Part shown: one piece after another, positions 40,179 through 47,909 of the stretch
Position numbering within the stretch: position 1 is the stretch's first letter
Layout: each line of letters begins with the position of its first letter
NCBI GenBank assembly: GCA_964586315.1
Contig: CAZPHE010000010.1
Location: 1-47,909 of the forward strand
Direction of reading: 5' to 3'
DNA from: CAZEER01 sp964586315
Lineage (GTDB): Bacteria > Fidelibacterota > Marinisomatia > Marinisomatales > UBA1611
Length of the DNA: 47,909 nt
Program-made: the position numbers and the translations under genes
Notes under the pieces: model-generated
What the model was told of the DNA's origin: nothing
Databases searched by the model: none
What the model saw: only the letters and a program-made list of their open reading frames with translations

Positions 40179-42012
40179 TTATTAATCCTGAATTCAAATT
40201 CTCATATAGCTTATAATATAATCCACCAAATTCCATTAGATAATTATGATCACCTTTTTCAATTACATATCCATTTTCCAATACAATGATTAAATTTGCT
40301 CGTTGAATTGTGGACAAACGATGTGCGATTACAATTGATGTTCTATCTAGCATTAAATTATCCAATGCTAATTGGACTTTCCTTTCTGACTCTGAATCTA
40401 AAGAAGACGTTGCCTCATCTAAAATTAAAATAGCAGGATTTCTTAAAATGGCTCTCGCAATTGCAAGACGTTGTCTTTGACCTCCAGATAATTTTACACC
40501 CCTTTCTCCAATAATTGTTTGAAAGCCTTCTGGTAGTTTTTGAATAAAATCATAAGCATTAGCAGCTTTTGAAGCTTGTATTAAATTTATTTTATTATAT
40601 TTATTTATTCCATAGGCAATATTGAATTCAATCGTTTCATCAAACAATATTGTATCTTGGGTTACGATTCCCATATTTTTTCTTAAAGAGCTAAAACTGC
40701 AGTCACGCAAATCACATCCATCAATTAATATTGATCCAGATTGCACATCATAAAATCGAGAAATTAGATCTGCTATCGTTGATTTTCCTGCTCCACTTGG
40801 CCCTACAATTGCAACCATTTGGCCTTTCTGTATAGAAAATGAAACATTATTTAAAACTGATTCACCATTTTCGTAGTAAAAACCTATTTCTTTTAATTCA
40901 ATGGAATTCTGGAATTGACCTAAATCAATTGCATTTTCTTTTTCCAAGATTTCAGGTTGTGTATCTAAAACTTTAAATACTCTTTCAGCAGATGCAACTC
41001 CCGCTTGTAATTCGACACCTACATTGCTTAGTAATCTAAGAGGGCCCAGAACACTAAACATAATAAGTATAAAACGAATAAAGTCTTCTGAGCTCATAAC
41101 ATCTTTAACTAATACATCCAATCCTCCAATCCATAATAATAAAACACCAATCATCGCTCCTATTGTCTCATTAATTGGTGAGGCTGTAAGTCTTAGCTTT
41201 GCTCTTCTTGATATTAAATTGTAATATTGATCTTGCTGATATTTAAATCTTTTCGTTTCAAAATCTTCAGCCCCAAATGCTTTCACCAATCGAATGGAAT
41301 TTAATATTTCCGTCATTGTACCCATAATACCAGCAATTTGTTTTGCTGTTCGTTTGGACTTTCTTCTTATACTTTGACCAATAAAAAAAATAACACAAGC
41401 TGTAATAGGTACTATTGCTAATGCAATTAGCGCAAGTTTTACATTTATTACAAATAGGATTGAAATAAAAGTTATTATATTAATTGGTTCAACAAAAAGT
41501 TTATGAAAGCTAGTACCTAATGCTACACGCATATTTGAAACATCATTAACAACAACTGAAGTTAATTCTCCACTACGGTTCTTATCAAAAAAAGACATTG
41601 ATAAGCTATGGAAATGATGATATAGTTTTTTCCGGATTTTTGTAATAAGATTAAATTGAATATATGTCAGAGAAATATTCTTGATGTATAGAAAAATATT
41701 TTTTATTAGGAATACAACTAAAATAGTAAGGCATAAAACTTTTAGTGTCTCTCGCGGCGTCTCCCTTAGGATAATCTCATTAGTCCAATATTTTAACTGA
41801 TCATTAAGGCTTAAAATATTATTAGATAATGATGTGTGATTCTTAAGTAATTGATCAAAATCAGTAAGAATATTATTTATCAAAGATGCAGTAAGCCAAA
41901 TAGATATACTATTAAAGATAACATAGACAATGGCTGAGAATGTGGAAATAAATAAAACAGGGGTAAAAGGGATAACAAGTTTCCCAAGTCTTGCATAAAT
42001 ACTATTGTTCAT
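40171..42012 (-). CDS. ABC exporter, MsbA/lipid-flippase type
   Basis: The 613-residue half-transporter has a six-helix membrane domain (about 1-330) and an ATPase domain (about 370-605). The ATPase has Walker A GPSGAGKST, Q-loop GIVTQDTILFDETIEFNI, signature KLSGGQRQRLAIARAIL, Walker B ILILDEATSSLDSES and H-loop IVIAHRLSTI. It works as a homodimer to move lipid-linked or hydrophobic cargo outward. MsbA handles lipid A; here a lipid-linked glycan/polyol phosphate is possible, given the downstream transferase genes. It is 4 nt after the GNAT gene. Confidence 0.93.
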   Translation of the reverse strand: MNNSIYARLGKLVIPFTPVLFISTFSAIVYVIFNSISIWLTASLINNILTDFDQLLKNHTSLSNNILSLNDQLKYWTNEIILRETPRETLKVLCLTILVVFLIKNIFLYIKNISLTYIQFNLITKIRKKLYHHFHSLSMSFFDKNRSGELTSVVVNDVSNMRVALGTSFHKLFVEPINIITFISILFVINVKLALIALAIVPITACVIFFIGQSIRRKSKRTAKQIAGIMGTMTEILNSIRLVKAFGAEDFETKRFKYQQDQYYNLISRRAKLRLTASPINETIGAMIGVLLLWIGGLDVLVKDVMSSEDFIRFILIMFSVLGPLRLLSNVGVELQAGVASAERVFKVLDTQPEILEKENAIDLGQFQNSIELKEIGFYYENGESVLNNVSFSIQKGQMVAIVGPSGAGKSTIADLISRFYDVQSGSILIDGCDLRDCSFSSLRKNMGIVTQDTILFDETIEFNIAYGINKYNKINLIQASKAANAYDFIQKLPEGFQTIIGERGVKLSGGQRQRLAIARAILRNPAILILDEATSSLDSESERKVQLALDNLMLDRTSIVIAHRLSTIQRANLIIVLENGYVIEKGDHNYLMEFGGLYYKLYENLNSGLINA

Positions 42013-42016
42013 AATT

Positions 42017-42451
42017 CTATAAATTTTTTTTTGGTAAGAAAATCATTTTTTGATGTATAATATCAGCTTCATAGAATTGTGTTCCATTTTTTTTAAATCC
42101 TAATTTATCATAAAATTCAATTACTGTTTCTTGTGCATGGAGATAAATACAACTCTCATTATTTAATGATTTTAGTATGAATTTAACTAGGGCTTTACCT
42201 ACGCCCAAATTTCGATACTGTTTTAAAACTGCAAATCTCTCTAATTTGACTCCAGATTTTTTGTATTGATATCTGGCAGTACCAACATAATTATTGATAT
42301 ATGATGCAATAATACTTTTAGCCTCAATTTTGTGATCATCCATTTCTATTTCTTCAGCAATATTTTGTTCCTGAATAAATACTCTTCTTCTTATATCAAA
42401 ACATAAATCTTGTTCTCGTTCACTACTGACAAACTTTACATTAATTCCCAT
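42017..42451 (-). CDS. GNAT N-acetyltransferase, ElaA-like
   Basis: The 144-residue protein has the GNAT N-part FVSSEREQDLCFDIRRRVF with FIQEQNIAEEIEMDDHK, LERFAVLKQYRNLGVGKALV (the acetyl-CoA loop Q-x-x-G-x-G/A), and the C-strand FYDKLGFKKNGTQFYE. Length and ending are those of the ElaA/YjcF-type branch. Substrate is unknown. It is first of the minus-strand surface operon and is read divergently from hemW with 83 nt between. Confidence 0.85.
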   Translation of the reverse strand: MGINVKFVSSEREQDLCFDIRRRVFIQEQNIAEEIEMDDHKIEAKSIIASYINNYVGTARYQYKKSGVKLERFAVLKQYRNLGVGKALVKFILKSLNNESCIYLHAQETVIEFYDKLGFKKNGTQFYEADIIHQKMIFLPKKNL

Positions 42452-42534
42452 AATCTAAATTTCAGACATGATATATTGAATTCATATAAAAAGATTGTAA
42501 CCATTATCATTCATATTAAAAAGTAAATTTATCT

Positions 42535-43665
42535 ATGAAGAGCGCTGGTATTTATATACATATACCTTTCTGTGCCGTAAAATGCAACTATTGTGATTTT
42601 TATTCTATTACTGAAAGAGAAAGTAGTATATCTAAATTTATAAAAGCAATGACTAGCGAAATTGAGCAATGCCCTGTTGATGTTTCTGGGTGGAGATTTG
42701 ATACTATTTTTATTGGAGGTGGCACTCCTAGCTTGATTGAAGCAAAATACATTGAGATTATTCTTGCATCTATTGATAAAAAATATAATCTATCAAACAT
42801 AAAAGAATTCACCTTAGAAGCAAATCCTGGCGAAGCTCCATTAAATCATCTAAAAGCATTAAAAGCAATAGGAGTAAACAGGCTATCAATTGGAGTGCAG
42901 TCATTGCAACCAGAATTATTAAAATTTTTAACACGGATACACACTCGCAAACAAATATTTGATACTTTTAGAAATGCACGAGCAGTTGGTTTTCAAAATA
43001 TAAATTGTGATTTAATATATTCCATTCCAAATCAAACATGGGAAATGTGGGAAGATGATCTACAAATTATTTTTAATTTAGATCCTGAACACATTTCAGC
43101 ATATATGTTAACAGTTGAAAAAGGAACTGAATTATTTAAAATGGTTGCAAAAAATAAGACTATTATGCCTGATGATATACAAAATGGTGAATGGTTCGTA
43201 AAAACACATGAAATAATGATTTCAGCAGGATATATTCCATATGAAGTTTCTAATTTTTCAAAATCTGGATTGGAATGTCTACATAATCTCCATTATTGGG
43301 CAATTGATCCTTATCTTGCATTTGGTCCTTCAGCACATGGCTTTGATGGTTATAAACGTTGGAATAATTCAAGATCTCTTAACCATTACATTGAAAAAAT
43401 TGATTCTGGCCAATCTCCAATTTCTAAAATCGAAGAATTGACAACTTTAAAAAAAGTTAATGAATATATAGGATTTGGTCTTAGAATGAGGAAAGGCATT
43501 GATTTAAATAAAATACCAAAAGATTTACAGAATAAATTTGAAAAAAACTATTTATTAATTAAAGGGAAATACCCTAATTGTATAAAAAAATTTAATTCAA
43601 AGATTACATTTTCTAATAAAGGATTACTTTTTTCTGATAAAATTATACCTGATTTATTAATTTAA
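42535..43665 (+). CDS. hemW: Heme chaperone HemW (radical SAM, coproporphyrinogen oxidase-like)
   Basis: The 376-residue protein has the radical-SAM motif IPFCAVKCNYCDFYS (C13, C17, C20), TIFIGGGTPSLI, EANPGE, RLSIGVQSL, DLIYSIPNQTWEMWEDDL, and HNLHYWAIDPYLAFGPSAHGF near the C-half. It is the HemW form, lacking HemN's extra residues, and is thought to hand heme to acceptor proteins instead of oxidising coproporphyrinogen. It lies on the plus strand between minus-strand blocks. Its stop is 6 nt from the convergent GT2 stop. Confidence 0.93.
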   Translation: MKSAGIYIHIPFCAVKCNYCDFYSITERESSISKFIKAMTSEIEQCPVDVSGWRFDTIFIGGGTPSLIEAKYIEIILASIDKKYNLSNIKEFTLEANPGEAPLNHLKALKAIGVNRLSIGVQSLQPELLKFLTRIHTRKQIFDTFRNARAVGFQNINCDLIYSIPNQTWEMWEDDLQIIFNLDPEHISAYMLTVEKGTELFKMVAKNKTIMPDDIQNGEWFVKTHEIMISAGYIPYEVSNFSKSGLECLHNLHYWAIDPYLAFGPSAHGFDGYKRWNNSRSLNHYIEKIDSGQSPISKIEELTTLKKVNEYIGFGLRMRKGIDLNKIPKDLQNKFEKNYLLIKGKYPNCIKKFNSKITFSNKGLLFSDKIIPDLLI

Positions 43666-43671
43666 TCTTTT

Positions 43672-44454
43672 TCAAAAATTATAGAATAATAAACAAAAAA
43701 TAAGAATAACAAAAAATATATAAAATGTCATAATTGATAAGTTAAAACGTAAAATATGATATATTGCTGCTATTCCATCCTTCCATGTTATCTTTTTTCC
43801 ATCACCATATGTACGTCCATCATAAGAAATTGGTAATTCATAAATCCTTAAATTTGCTTTAGCTACCTTAGCAGTGAATTCAGGTTCAAAACCAAATCGG
43901 TTAGAAATCAAATCAAAATTTTTTAGTATATCACTTCTAAACATTTTATAACAAGTCTCCATGTCTGTCAGATTTAGATTAGAAAACATATTGGACATCA
44001 GTGTTAATATTTTATTACCAACATAGTGCCAAAAATATAATACTCGATGAGTACCTCCGATAAACCGACTACCATATACTACATCGGCTTTGTCCTCTGC
44101 AATAGGTAAAATTAAATTTTTATATTCTTTTGGATTATATTCTAAATCTGCATCCTGAACGACAATAACATCACTAGTTGCAAGTTTAAATCCTTTTCTT
44201 ATAGCATATCCTTTTCCCATATTTTTTTTATTCTGAGAAAAAAGAATATTGATTTGATTATTATTTTCATTGTTCTTATCTATAATATCTTTGATTATTT
44301 CTATGCTATTATCATTTGAACAATCATCGATAATAATAATTTCTTTAACTAAGTCTATTTTTGAAACAGCTTGAAAAATTTTTAAAATTGTATCTTGTTC
44401 ATTATAAACAGGTATGACTACCGATAATGTTGGAAATTGCTTTGGATTATTCAT
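43672..44454 (-). CDS. Glycosyltransferase family 2 (dolichyl/polyprenyl-phosphate type)
   Basis: The 260-residue enzyme has SVVIPVYNEQDTILKIFQ, EIIIIDDCSNDNS, GKGYAIRKGFKLA, VVQDADLEYNPKEY (DXD-like) and VYGSRFIGG, all typical of DPM1-like GT2. One C-terminal hydrophobic stretch (about 240-260) may anchor it. It would make polyprenyl-phosphate-sugar for membrane-facing GT-C enzymes. The GT39 gene lies 25 nt upstream, so this pair could supply and use one lipid-linked sugar. Confidence 0.92.
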   Translation of the reverse strand: MNNPKQFPTLSVVIPVYNEQDTILKIFQAVSKIDLVKEIIIIDDCSNDNSIEIIKDIIDKNNENNNQINILFSQNKKNMGKGYAIRKGFKLATSDVIVVQDADLEYNPKEYKNLILPIAEDKADVVYGSRFIGGTHRVLYFWHYVGNKILTLMSNMFSNLNLTDMETCYKMFRSDILKNFDLISNRFGFEPEFTAKVAKANLRIYELPISYDGRTYGDGKKITWKDGIAAIYHILRFNLSIMTFYIFFVILIFCLLFYNF

Positions 44455-44479
44455 AGATAAAGCTAAAGTTTAATCCTAT

Positions 44480-46099
44480 TTATATTAAAGAGTACTTTAA
44501 TAAAAATTTCTTTTTTAAAGTTGTTTTTCGAGTTTCAGGATTTAAGAATAATTTTTGAATTTTACTAACACGAACATGGTCAAAAATTTTTATTACTTCA
44601 ATATTTTGATTTTGATTCACTAAATAATTATACCCTTTCTCATTTGTAAAAATTAAAAGCGGACTTTGATCATTTTTTAATTCAAGAAAGTCACGGTCTA
44701 TATATTTTGTGTTACAATTTAAATAAAAATTAAAGGACCTACTTTTTGATTTATGATTTTCATTATATAAATATATTTTAATATCATTATTATTTTTCTC
44801 TTCAAGATATTTCGCAGCTTGGGATGGCGCCTGATAAGTCATCAAAGGTCTAATTATACCAATATTAAATCCATAATTTATTAATATACATCCAGCGATA
44901 GATGGTATGAGAAATCTAACCATTTTATTATTTTTTAAATATAATTCAAAACCCATAAACAAAAGAATTATCATTAAAGGAATAAGAAAAAAAGTTGATT
45001 GTGGAGGAAAGATATATGAAACTAATCCATAAATAAAAAGAACAATAATTATTACAACTACCCACTGAGTGAAATATATCCTATGATAAATTTTTTCATT
45101 TTCATTCCATTCTTCTATTTTACTCGCCAAAAGGATTGCAGCAAAAGGGACAACACAATATATATAATGAGGAAGTTTATAATTAGATAATGAGAAAATG
45201 ATTAAAGGTATAATAAAACCTGAATAAGAAATTATTTCTGATTTACTTGTTAGAAATTTATTATAGACCAAATCTTGAGAACGTTTTATGAATGCAAATA
45301 AAAAAATTATTGTCCAAGGGAGAAATGAATAAAGGAAGACATTAAATAAATACATTGGACCAGTATTATTACTCCAAGGATTCTCTCCCGTTATTCGCCC
45401 AAAACTTTGAATCCAATAAAAAAACTCCAAGCCGGATAAACCAAACTGAGTATATAGACCATATGACATTGGTAACATGCAAAATAAAATCGTTACAAAA
45501 CCAAAAAACAATTTGGTATTCAATATCAGTTTTAGCTTGTTTTTAAATATTAAATCAATTCCAATTACAAATATAGGAATTACCATTCCTATAGGCCCTT
45601 TACCCATCATTGCCAATGATATTGCAATGGATGATATAATAAGATTTTTCCAATGATTATATTTAAAAAATAAATCTAATTGCCAAATAGCTGTCATCAT
45701 AGGTCCAATCATATATATGTCTGCTCTCACATCACCATTCATAACAAAAAATGCAACACAAGATGCAAGAATAACAGTTGCTAATGTAGCTGTTTGTTCT
45801 GAGTAGTACCGCTTTGAAAATTGATATGTGGAATAAAGAGTTAATATGGAAAAAAGGACTGATGGAAGTCTATAAACTAAATCTGAAGCTCCAAATATTT
45901 TAAAGAACAAAGCTGTAATCCAAAATATTAAAGGAGGTTTATCTAAATAAGCATCTCCATTATCAAAAAAATGGAGCAAATTATCTCCTCTTAATAATTC
46001 CCTGCTCATTGATGCATACTGCATTGCATCGATTTCCATAATTGGATTGAAAAAACAAAATACATAACTACAGATAGATATATACAATAAATAGTACAT
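44480..46099 (-). CDS. ArnT/PMT-like membrane glycosyltransferase (GT39)
   Basis: I start this 539-residue protein at ATG 46099, 13 nt after the xthA stop; the longer frame only runs into xthA. It has about 12 hydrophobic segments. The first loop holds MEIDAMQYASMSRELLRGDN and YLDKPPLIFWITALFFKIFG (acidic-residue and D-K-P-P motifs). LPSVLFSILTLYSTY follows. This is the GT-C fold of ArnT and related enzymes, which move sugars from polyprenyl phosphate to lipid A or proteins in the periplasm. The GT2 enzyme encoded next is the likely donor maker. Confidence 0.9.
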   Translation of the reverse strand: MYYLLYISICSYVFCFFNPIMEIDAMQYASMSRELLRGDNLLHFFDNGDAYLDKPPLIFWITALFFKIFGASDLVYRLPSVLFSILTLYSTYQFSKRYYSEQTATLATVILASCVAFFVMNGDVRADIYMIGPMMTAIWQLDLFFKYNHWKNLIISSIAISLAMMGKGPIGMVIPIFVIGIDLIFKNKLKLILNTKLFFGFVTILFCMLPMSYGLYTQFGLSGLEFFYWIQSFGRITGENPWSNNTGPMYLFNVFLYSFLPWTIIFLFAFIKRSQDLVYNKFLTSKSEIISYSGFIIPLIIFSLSNYKLPHYIYCVVPFAAILLASKIEEWNENEKIYHRIYFTQWVVVIIIVLFIYGLVSYIFPPQSTFFLIPLMIILLFMGFELYLKNNKMVRFLIPSIAGCILINYGFNIGIIRPLMTYQAPSQAAKYLEEKNNNDIKIYLYNENHKSKSRSFNFYLNCNTKYIDRDFLELKNDQSPLLIFTNEKGYNYLVNQNQNIEVIKIFDHVRVSKIQKLFLNPETRKTTLKKKFLLKYSLI

Positions 46100-46112
46100 T
46101 ATTTCATAATAC

Positions 46113-46877
46113 CTAAATATCGATCTCAAGAGATACAGGACAATGATCAGAACCAAATATATTATGATGGATATCTGCATCAGCACAAAAACCTATCATT
46201 CCCTGATTTACAAAAAAGTAATCAATCATCCAACCTACATTCCTCTCTCTTGCACCAAATCTGTATGTCCACCAAGAATAACGTTGACCCTCTTCATGAT
46301 AAAATCTAAAAGTATCTACCCAACCTTCAGAGACATATAGATCCAATTTTTCTCTTTCTATTGGCATAAAACCTGAAGTATTGATATTCTCTTTAGGGCG
46401 CGCTAGATCAATTGGATAATGAGCTGTATTCCAATCTCCAGCGATAATAACATTATTACCTGATTCAACATGATCATTAATTATAGGCAATAGATCATCA
46501 TAAAAGTCCAACTTATATTTTAATCTGATATCATCTTTTTGCCCATTAGGGAAATAAATATTAAATAATAAAAAATTATCATGTTCTGTAATTAAGACTC
46601 GGCCTTCAACATCATATTTTTTTATACCCAGACCTTCTTGTACAAATAGAGGTTCCTTTCGACAAAAAGTTGCTACACCACTATATCCTTTTTTTACTCC
46701 AGAATGCCAATATGTATAATACCCATGATCATCCAGTATTTCCGATGTTAGTTGTTCTTTATGTGCTTTAGTTTCTTGTATGCAAAGAATATCTGGTTGC
46801 TCTTTTTCTAAATATTGTAAAAATCCTTTTTTAACAATTGCTCTTACTCCATTTACATTCCAAGAAATGAGCTTCAT
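46113..46877 (-). CDS. xthA: Exodeoxyribonuclease III
   Basis: The 254-residue protein shows all AP-endonuclease motifs: LISWNVNGVRA, DILCIQETKA, FNIYFPNGQ, VIIAGDWNTAH, RYSWWTYR, WMIDYFFVN and GSDHCPVSLEID. It cuts at abasic sites and trims 3' ends in base-excision repair. The start and length match the family. It is read divergently from the zinc-ribbon protein with only 47 nt between, so their promoters must be close or overlap. An nth gene elsewhere in the window supplies the same pathway. Confidence 0.96.
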   Translation of the reverse strand: MKLISWNVNGVRAIVKKGFLQYLEKEQPDILCIQETKAHKEQLTSEILDDHGYYTYWHSGVKKGYSGVATFCRKEPLFVQEGLGIKKYDVEGRVLITEHDNFLLFNIYFPNGQKDDIRLKYKLDFYDDLLPIINDHVESGNNVIIAGDWNTAHYPIDLARPKENINTSGFMPIEREKLDLYVSEGWVDTFRFYHEEGQRYSWWTYRFGARERNVGWMIDYFFVNQGMIGFCADADIHHNIFGSDHCPVSLEIDI

Positions 46878-46924
46878 AATATAATCCTTATAAAAATGTT
46901 AATATATTTTATATCATTCTGTAA

Positions 46925-47443
46925 ATGATAAAGAATTTATTTAATATTCATGATCAATTATTTAGAATTATGAATCAAAAACGAAAAGGAATAGCCAAAT
47001 CACCCCAAAAATCTTATTTTAAAGAATATAATTTTGAAATCACTGTAATTGTATTGTTTGGATTAGGCATATTTTTGCTTGTAGAAGATCTTGAAATTAA
47101 ACACTACATAGCTGTATTTATTAGAAGTATTCTTTTTACTATTGGTGATCTAATGGGATTTCTAAGAGATGGGGTTATTTTTACTGTCAAACAACTTGAA
47201 ACATCTGACATAGTAGGTATAATTTTTATCTTATCTGCGATGTATTTGATTGCAGATCGTTGGAGAGAAAGGATGATAAGTCGTTATGCAGGATTTTCAG
47301 AATGTCCATCATGCGGCGGGAAATTACATAGAATCCATAAAAATTTATCACAAAAAACACTTGGCATATTTTTCTTTCTAAAAGTTAAGAATTATAAATG
47401 TAATTCATGTGCTTTTAATAGTATCAAGCTTGAAAAACAATAA
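46925..47443 (+). CDS. Membrane protein with C-terminal zinc ribbon, unknown
   Basis: The 172-residue protein has hydrophobic segments at about 36-50, 58-80 and 93-108, then a cytosolic-looking tail with two CxxC pairs (CPSCGGKLHRIHK and YKCNSCAFNS), a zinc ribbon. The N-terminal 30 residues are basic. Start M1 or M17 (MNQKRKG) is possible. No named family is recognised. Because the two CxxC pairs are about 35 residues apart and flank a Lys-rich stretch, nucleic-acid or protein contact is possible. It is 15 nt before the glutaredoxin gene on the same strand. Confidence 0.65.
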   Translation: MIKNLFNIHDQLFRIMNQKRKGIAKSPQKSYFKEYNFEITVIVLFGLGIFLLVEDLEIKHYIAVFIRSILFTIGDLMGFLRDGVIFTVKQLETSDIVGIIFILSAMYLIADRWRERMISRYAGFSECPSCGGKLHRIHKNLSQKTLGIFFFLKVKNYKCNSCAFNSIKLEKQ

Positions 47444-47458
47444 TAAAAGGATAAATAA

Positions 47459-47779
47459 ATGGAATTGAAAGATAAAATTGTAGATGATATTAAAAAAAAC
47501 CCAATTATACTCTTTATGAAAGGAACAAAAGAAATGCCTATGTGTGGTTTCTCAAATTCAGTAGTACAAGTACTTAATCATTATGGTGTCAATTATAAAG
47601 ATGTAAATGTGTTAGATAATCCTATGATAAGAGTTAAACTAAGTGAATATTCAAACTGGCCTACTATTCCCCAACTCTTTGTTAAAGGGGAATTAGTAGG
47701 TGGAGCAGATATTACTTTGGAACTCCATCAAAATGGGCAATTACTTGATATTCTGGATACTTCAAAAAATGAAGCGTAA
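47459..47779 (+). CDS. grxD: Monothiol glutaredoxin, Grx4 type
   Basis: The 106-residue protein has the monothiol motif CGFS (KEMPMCGFSNSVVQVL), WPTIPQLFVKGELVGGADI for glutathione binding, and the N-terminal ILFMKGTK. Family members carry a 2Fe-2S cluster with glutathione and serve in iron-sulfur delivery. Length is standard. It starts 15 nt after the zinc-ribbon membrane protein gene and is followed by a terminator-like stem and tRNA-Glu. Confidence 0.96.
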   Translation: MELKDKIVDDIKKNPIILFMKGTKEMPMCGFSNSVVQVLNHYGVNYKDVNVLDNPMIRVKLSEYSNWPTIPQLFVKGELVGGADITLELHQNGQLLDILDTSKNEA

Positions 47780-47786
47780 AATTATT

Positions 47787-47811
47787 AAAAATGGGTTGGA
47801 AGTCCCTTTTT
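47787..47811 (+). terminator. Likely rho-independent terminator after grxD
   Basis: AAAAATGGG, loop TTGGAAGT, CCCTTTTT makes a stem with one bulged T and a T-run, 7 nt after the grxD stop. It separates grxD from tRNA-Glu. Confidence 0.5.
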
Positions 47812-47860
47812 CAAAAAGATAAATTCTCCGCCACCAATCTATATATTACCCATAAAAATT

Positions 47861-47909
47861 GGCCCGTTCGTCTAGTGGTTAGGACTCCAGGTTTTCATCC
47901 TGGCAACAG
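47861..47909 (+). tRNA. tRNA-Glu (anticodon UUC), 3' part cut off
   Basis: The first 49 bases of a tRNA are present: acceptor 5' strand GGCCCGT, D-arm GTCT/GGAC, and anticodon arm CCAGG/CCTGG around loop TTTTCAT. The anticodon is TTC (UUC), reading Glu. The T-arm and 3' acceptor lie beyond the window. Confidence 0.92.

Noticed and set aside
1..47909. CRISPR array, transposon ends or prophage
   Set aside because: No regular direct repeats with spacers, no transposase or integrase, and no phage structural genes were seen. The two tRNA genes have no integrase beside them.

Overview
The window is about 48 kb of AT-rich, densely coded bacterial DNA, mostly a single chromosomal backbone read on the minus strand. 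Several secreted proteins end in a type IX secretion (T9SS/Por) tail with a PNPFN core. Others end in a paired dockerin-like calcium-binding tail. Together with the low GC and the core-gene content, this points to a Gram-negative member of the Fibrobacterota-Chlorobiota-Bacteroidota assemblage, most likely Marinimicrobia (SAR406). The taxonomic call is inference. There is no phage, CRISPR array, transposase or conjugation gene.

Region 1 (1-9,540) is accessory-like. It holds the 3' end of a DinB-type polymerase gene, two plus-strand genes behind copies of the same hairpin leader, an FKBP isomerase lipoprotein, an MBL hydrolase, a decayed serine hydrolase, an MsrB/cold-shock operon, secreted hydrolases, a cysteine-repeat protein, a frameshifted 2OG-Fe(II) oxygenase and a DUF998 membrane protein. 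Region 2 (9,541-13,863) has PPK2, a T9SS-tailed LRR protein with an internal duplication, a cupin, a sterol-desaturase family enzyme and tRNA-Val.

Region 3 (13,886-25,035) has lon and then a nine-gene overlapping operon. In transcription order this is a PTPS/QueD-like gene, a yhhQ-type transporter gene, folE, lpd, lipB, fused E1, E2, a SAM methyltransferase and lipA. It joins pterin/deazapurine chemistry to a complete 2-oxoacid dehydrogenase and its lipoylation enzymes. Region 4 (25,127-36,101) has nth (plus strand), a four-gene overlapping cassette (CheY-like, DUF309, MBL, unknown), a lipoprotein, a T9SS-tailed protein of unknown function, a T9SS-tailed subtilase, a dockerin-tailed M14 carboxypeptidase and a eukaryotic-type citrate synthase.

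Region 5 (36,250-46,877) is a cell-surface polymer region: a CTP-type nucleotidyltransferase, a GT9 enzyme, two tandem CDP-glycerol glycerophosphotransferase homologues, an MsbA-like ABC exporter, a GNAT protein, hemW (plus strand), a GT2 enzyme, a GT39 enzyme and xthA. The right edge has a zinc-ribbon membrane protein, a monothiol glutaredoxin and a truncated tRNA-Glu.

The only stretches over 300 bases without an intact gene are the two degenerate genes at 3311-3860 and 8254-8864. The longest true intergenic gaps are 9541-9761 (two hairpins and a CRP-like palindrome), 13609-13789 (a terminator) and 36102-36249 (nothing recognised).

No obviously new defence or mobile system is visible. The best leads are the duplicated hairpin/minicistron leader, the PTPS homologue with Asp in place of its catalytic Cys, the methyltransferase inside the lipoate operon, the Cys-repeat protein, and the glycerophosphate-polymer cluster in a T9SS-bearing bacterium.
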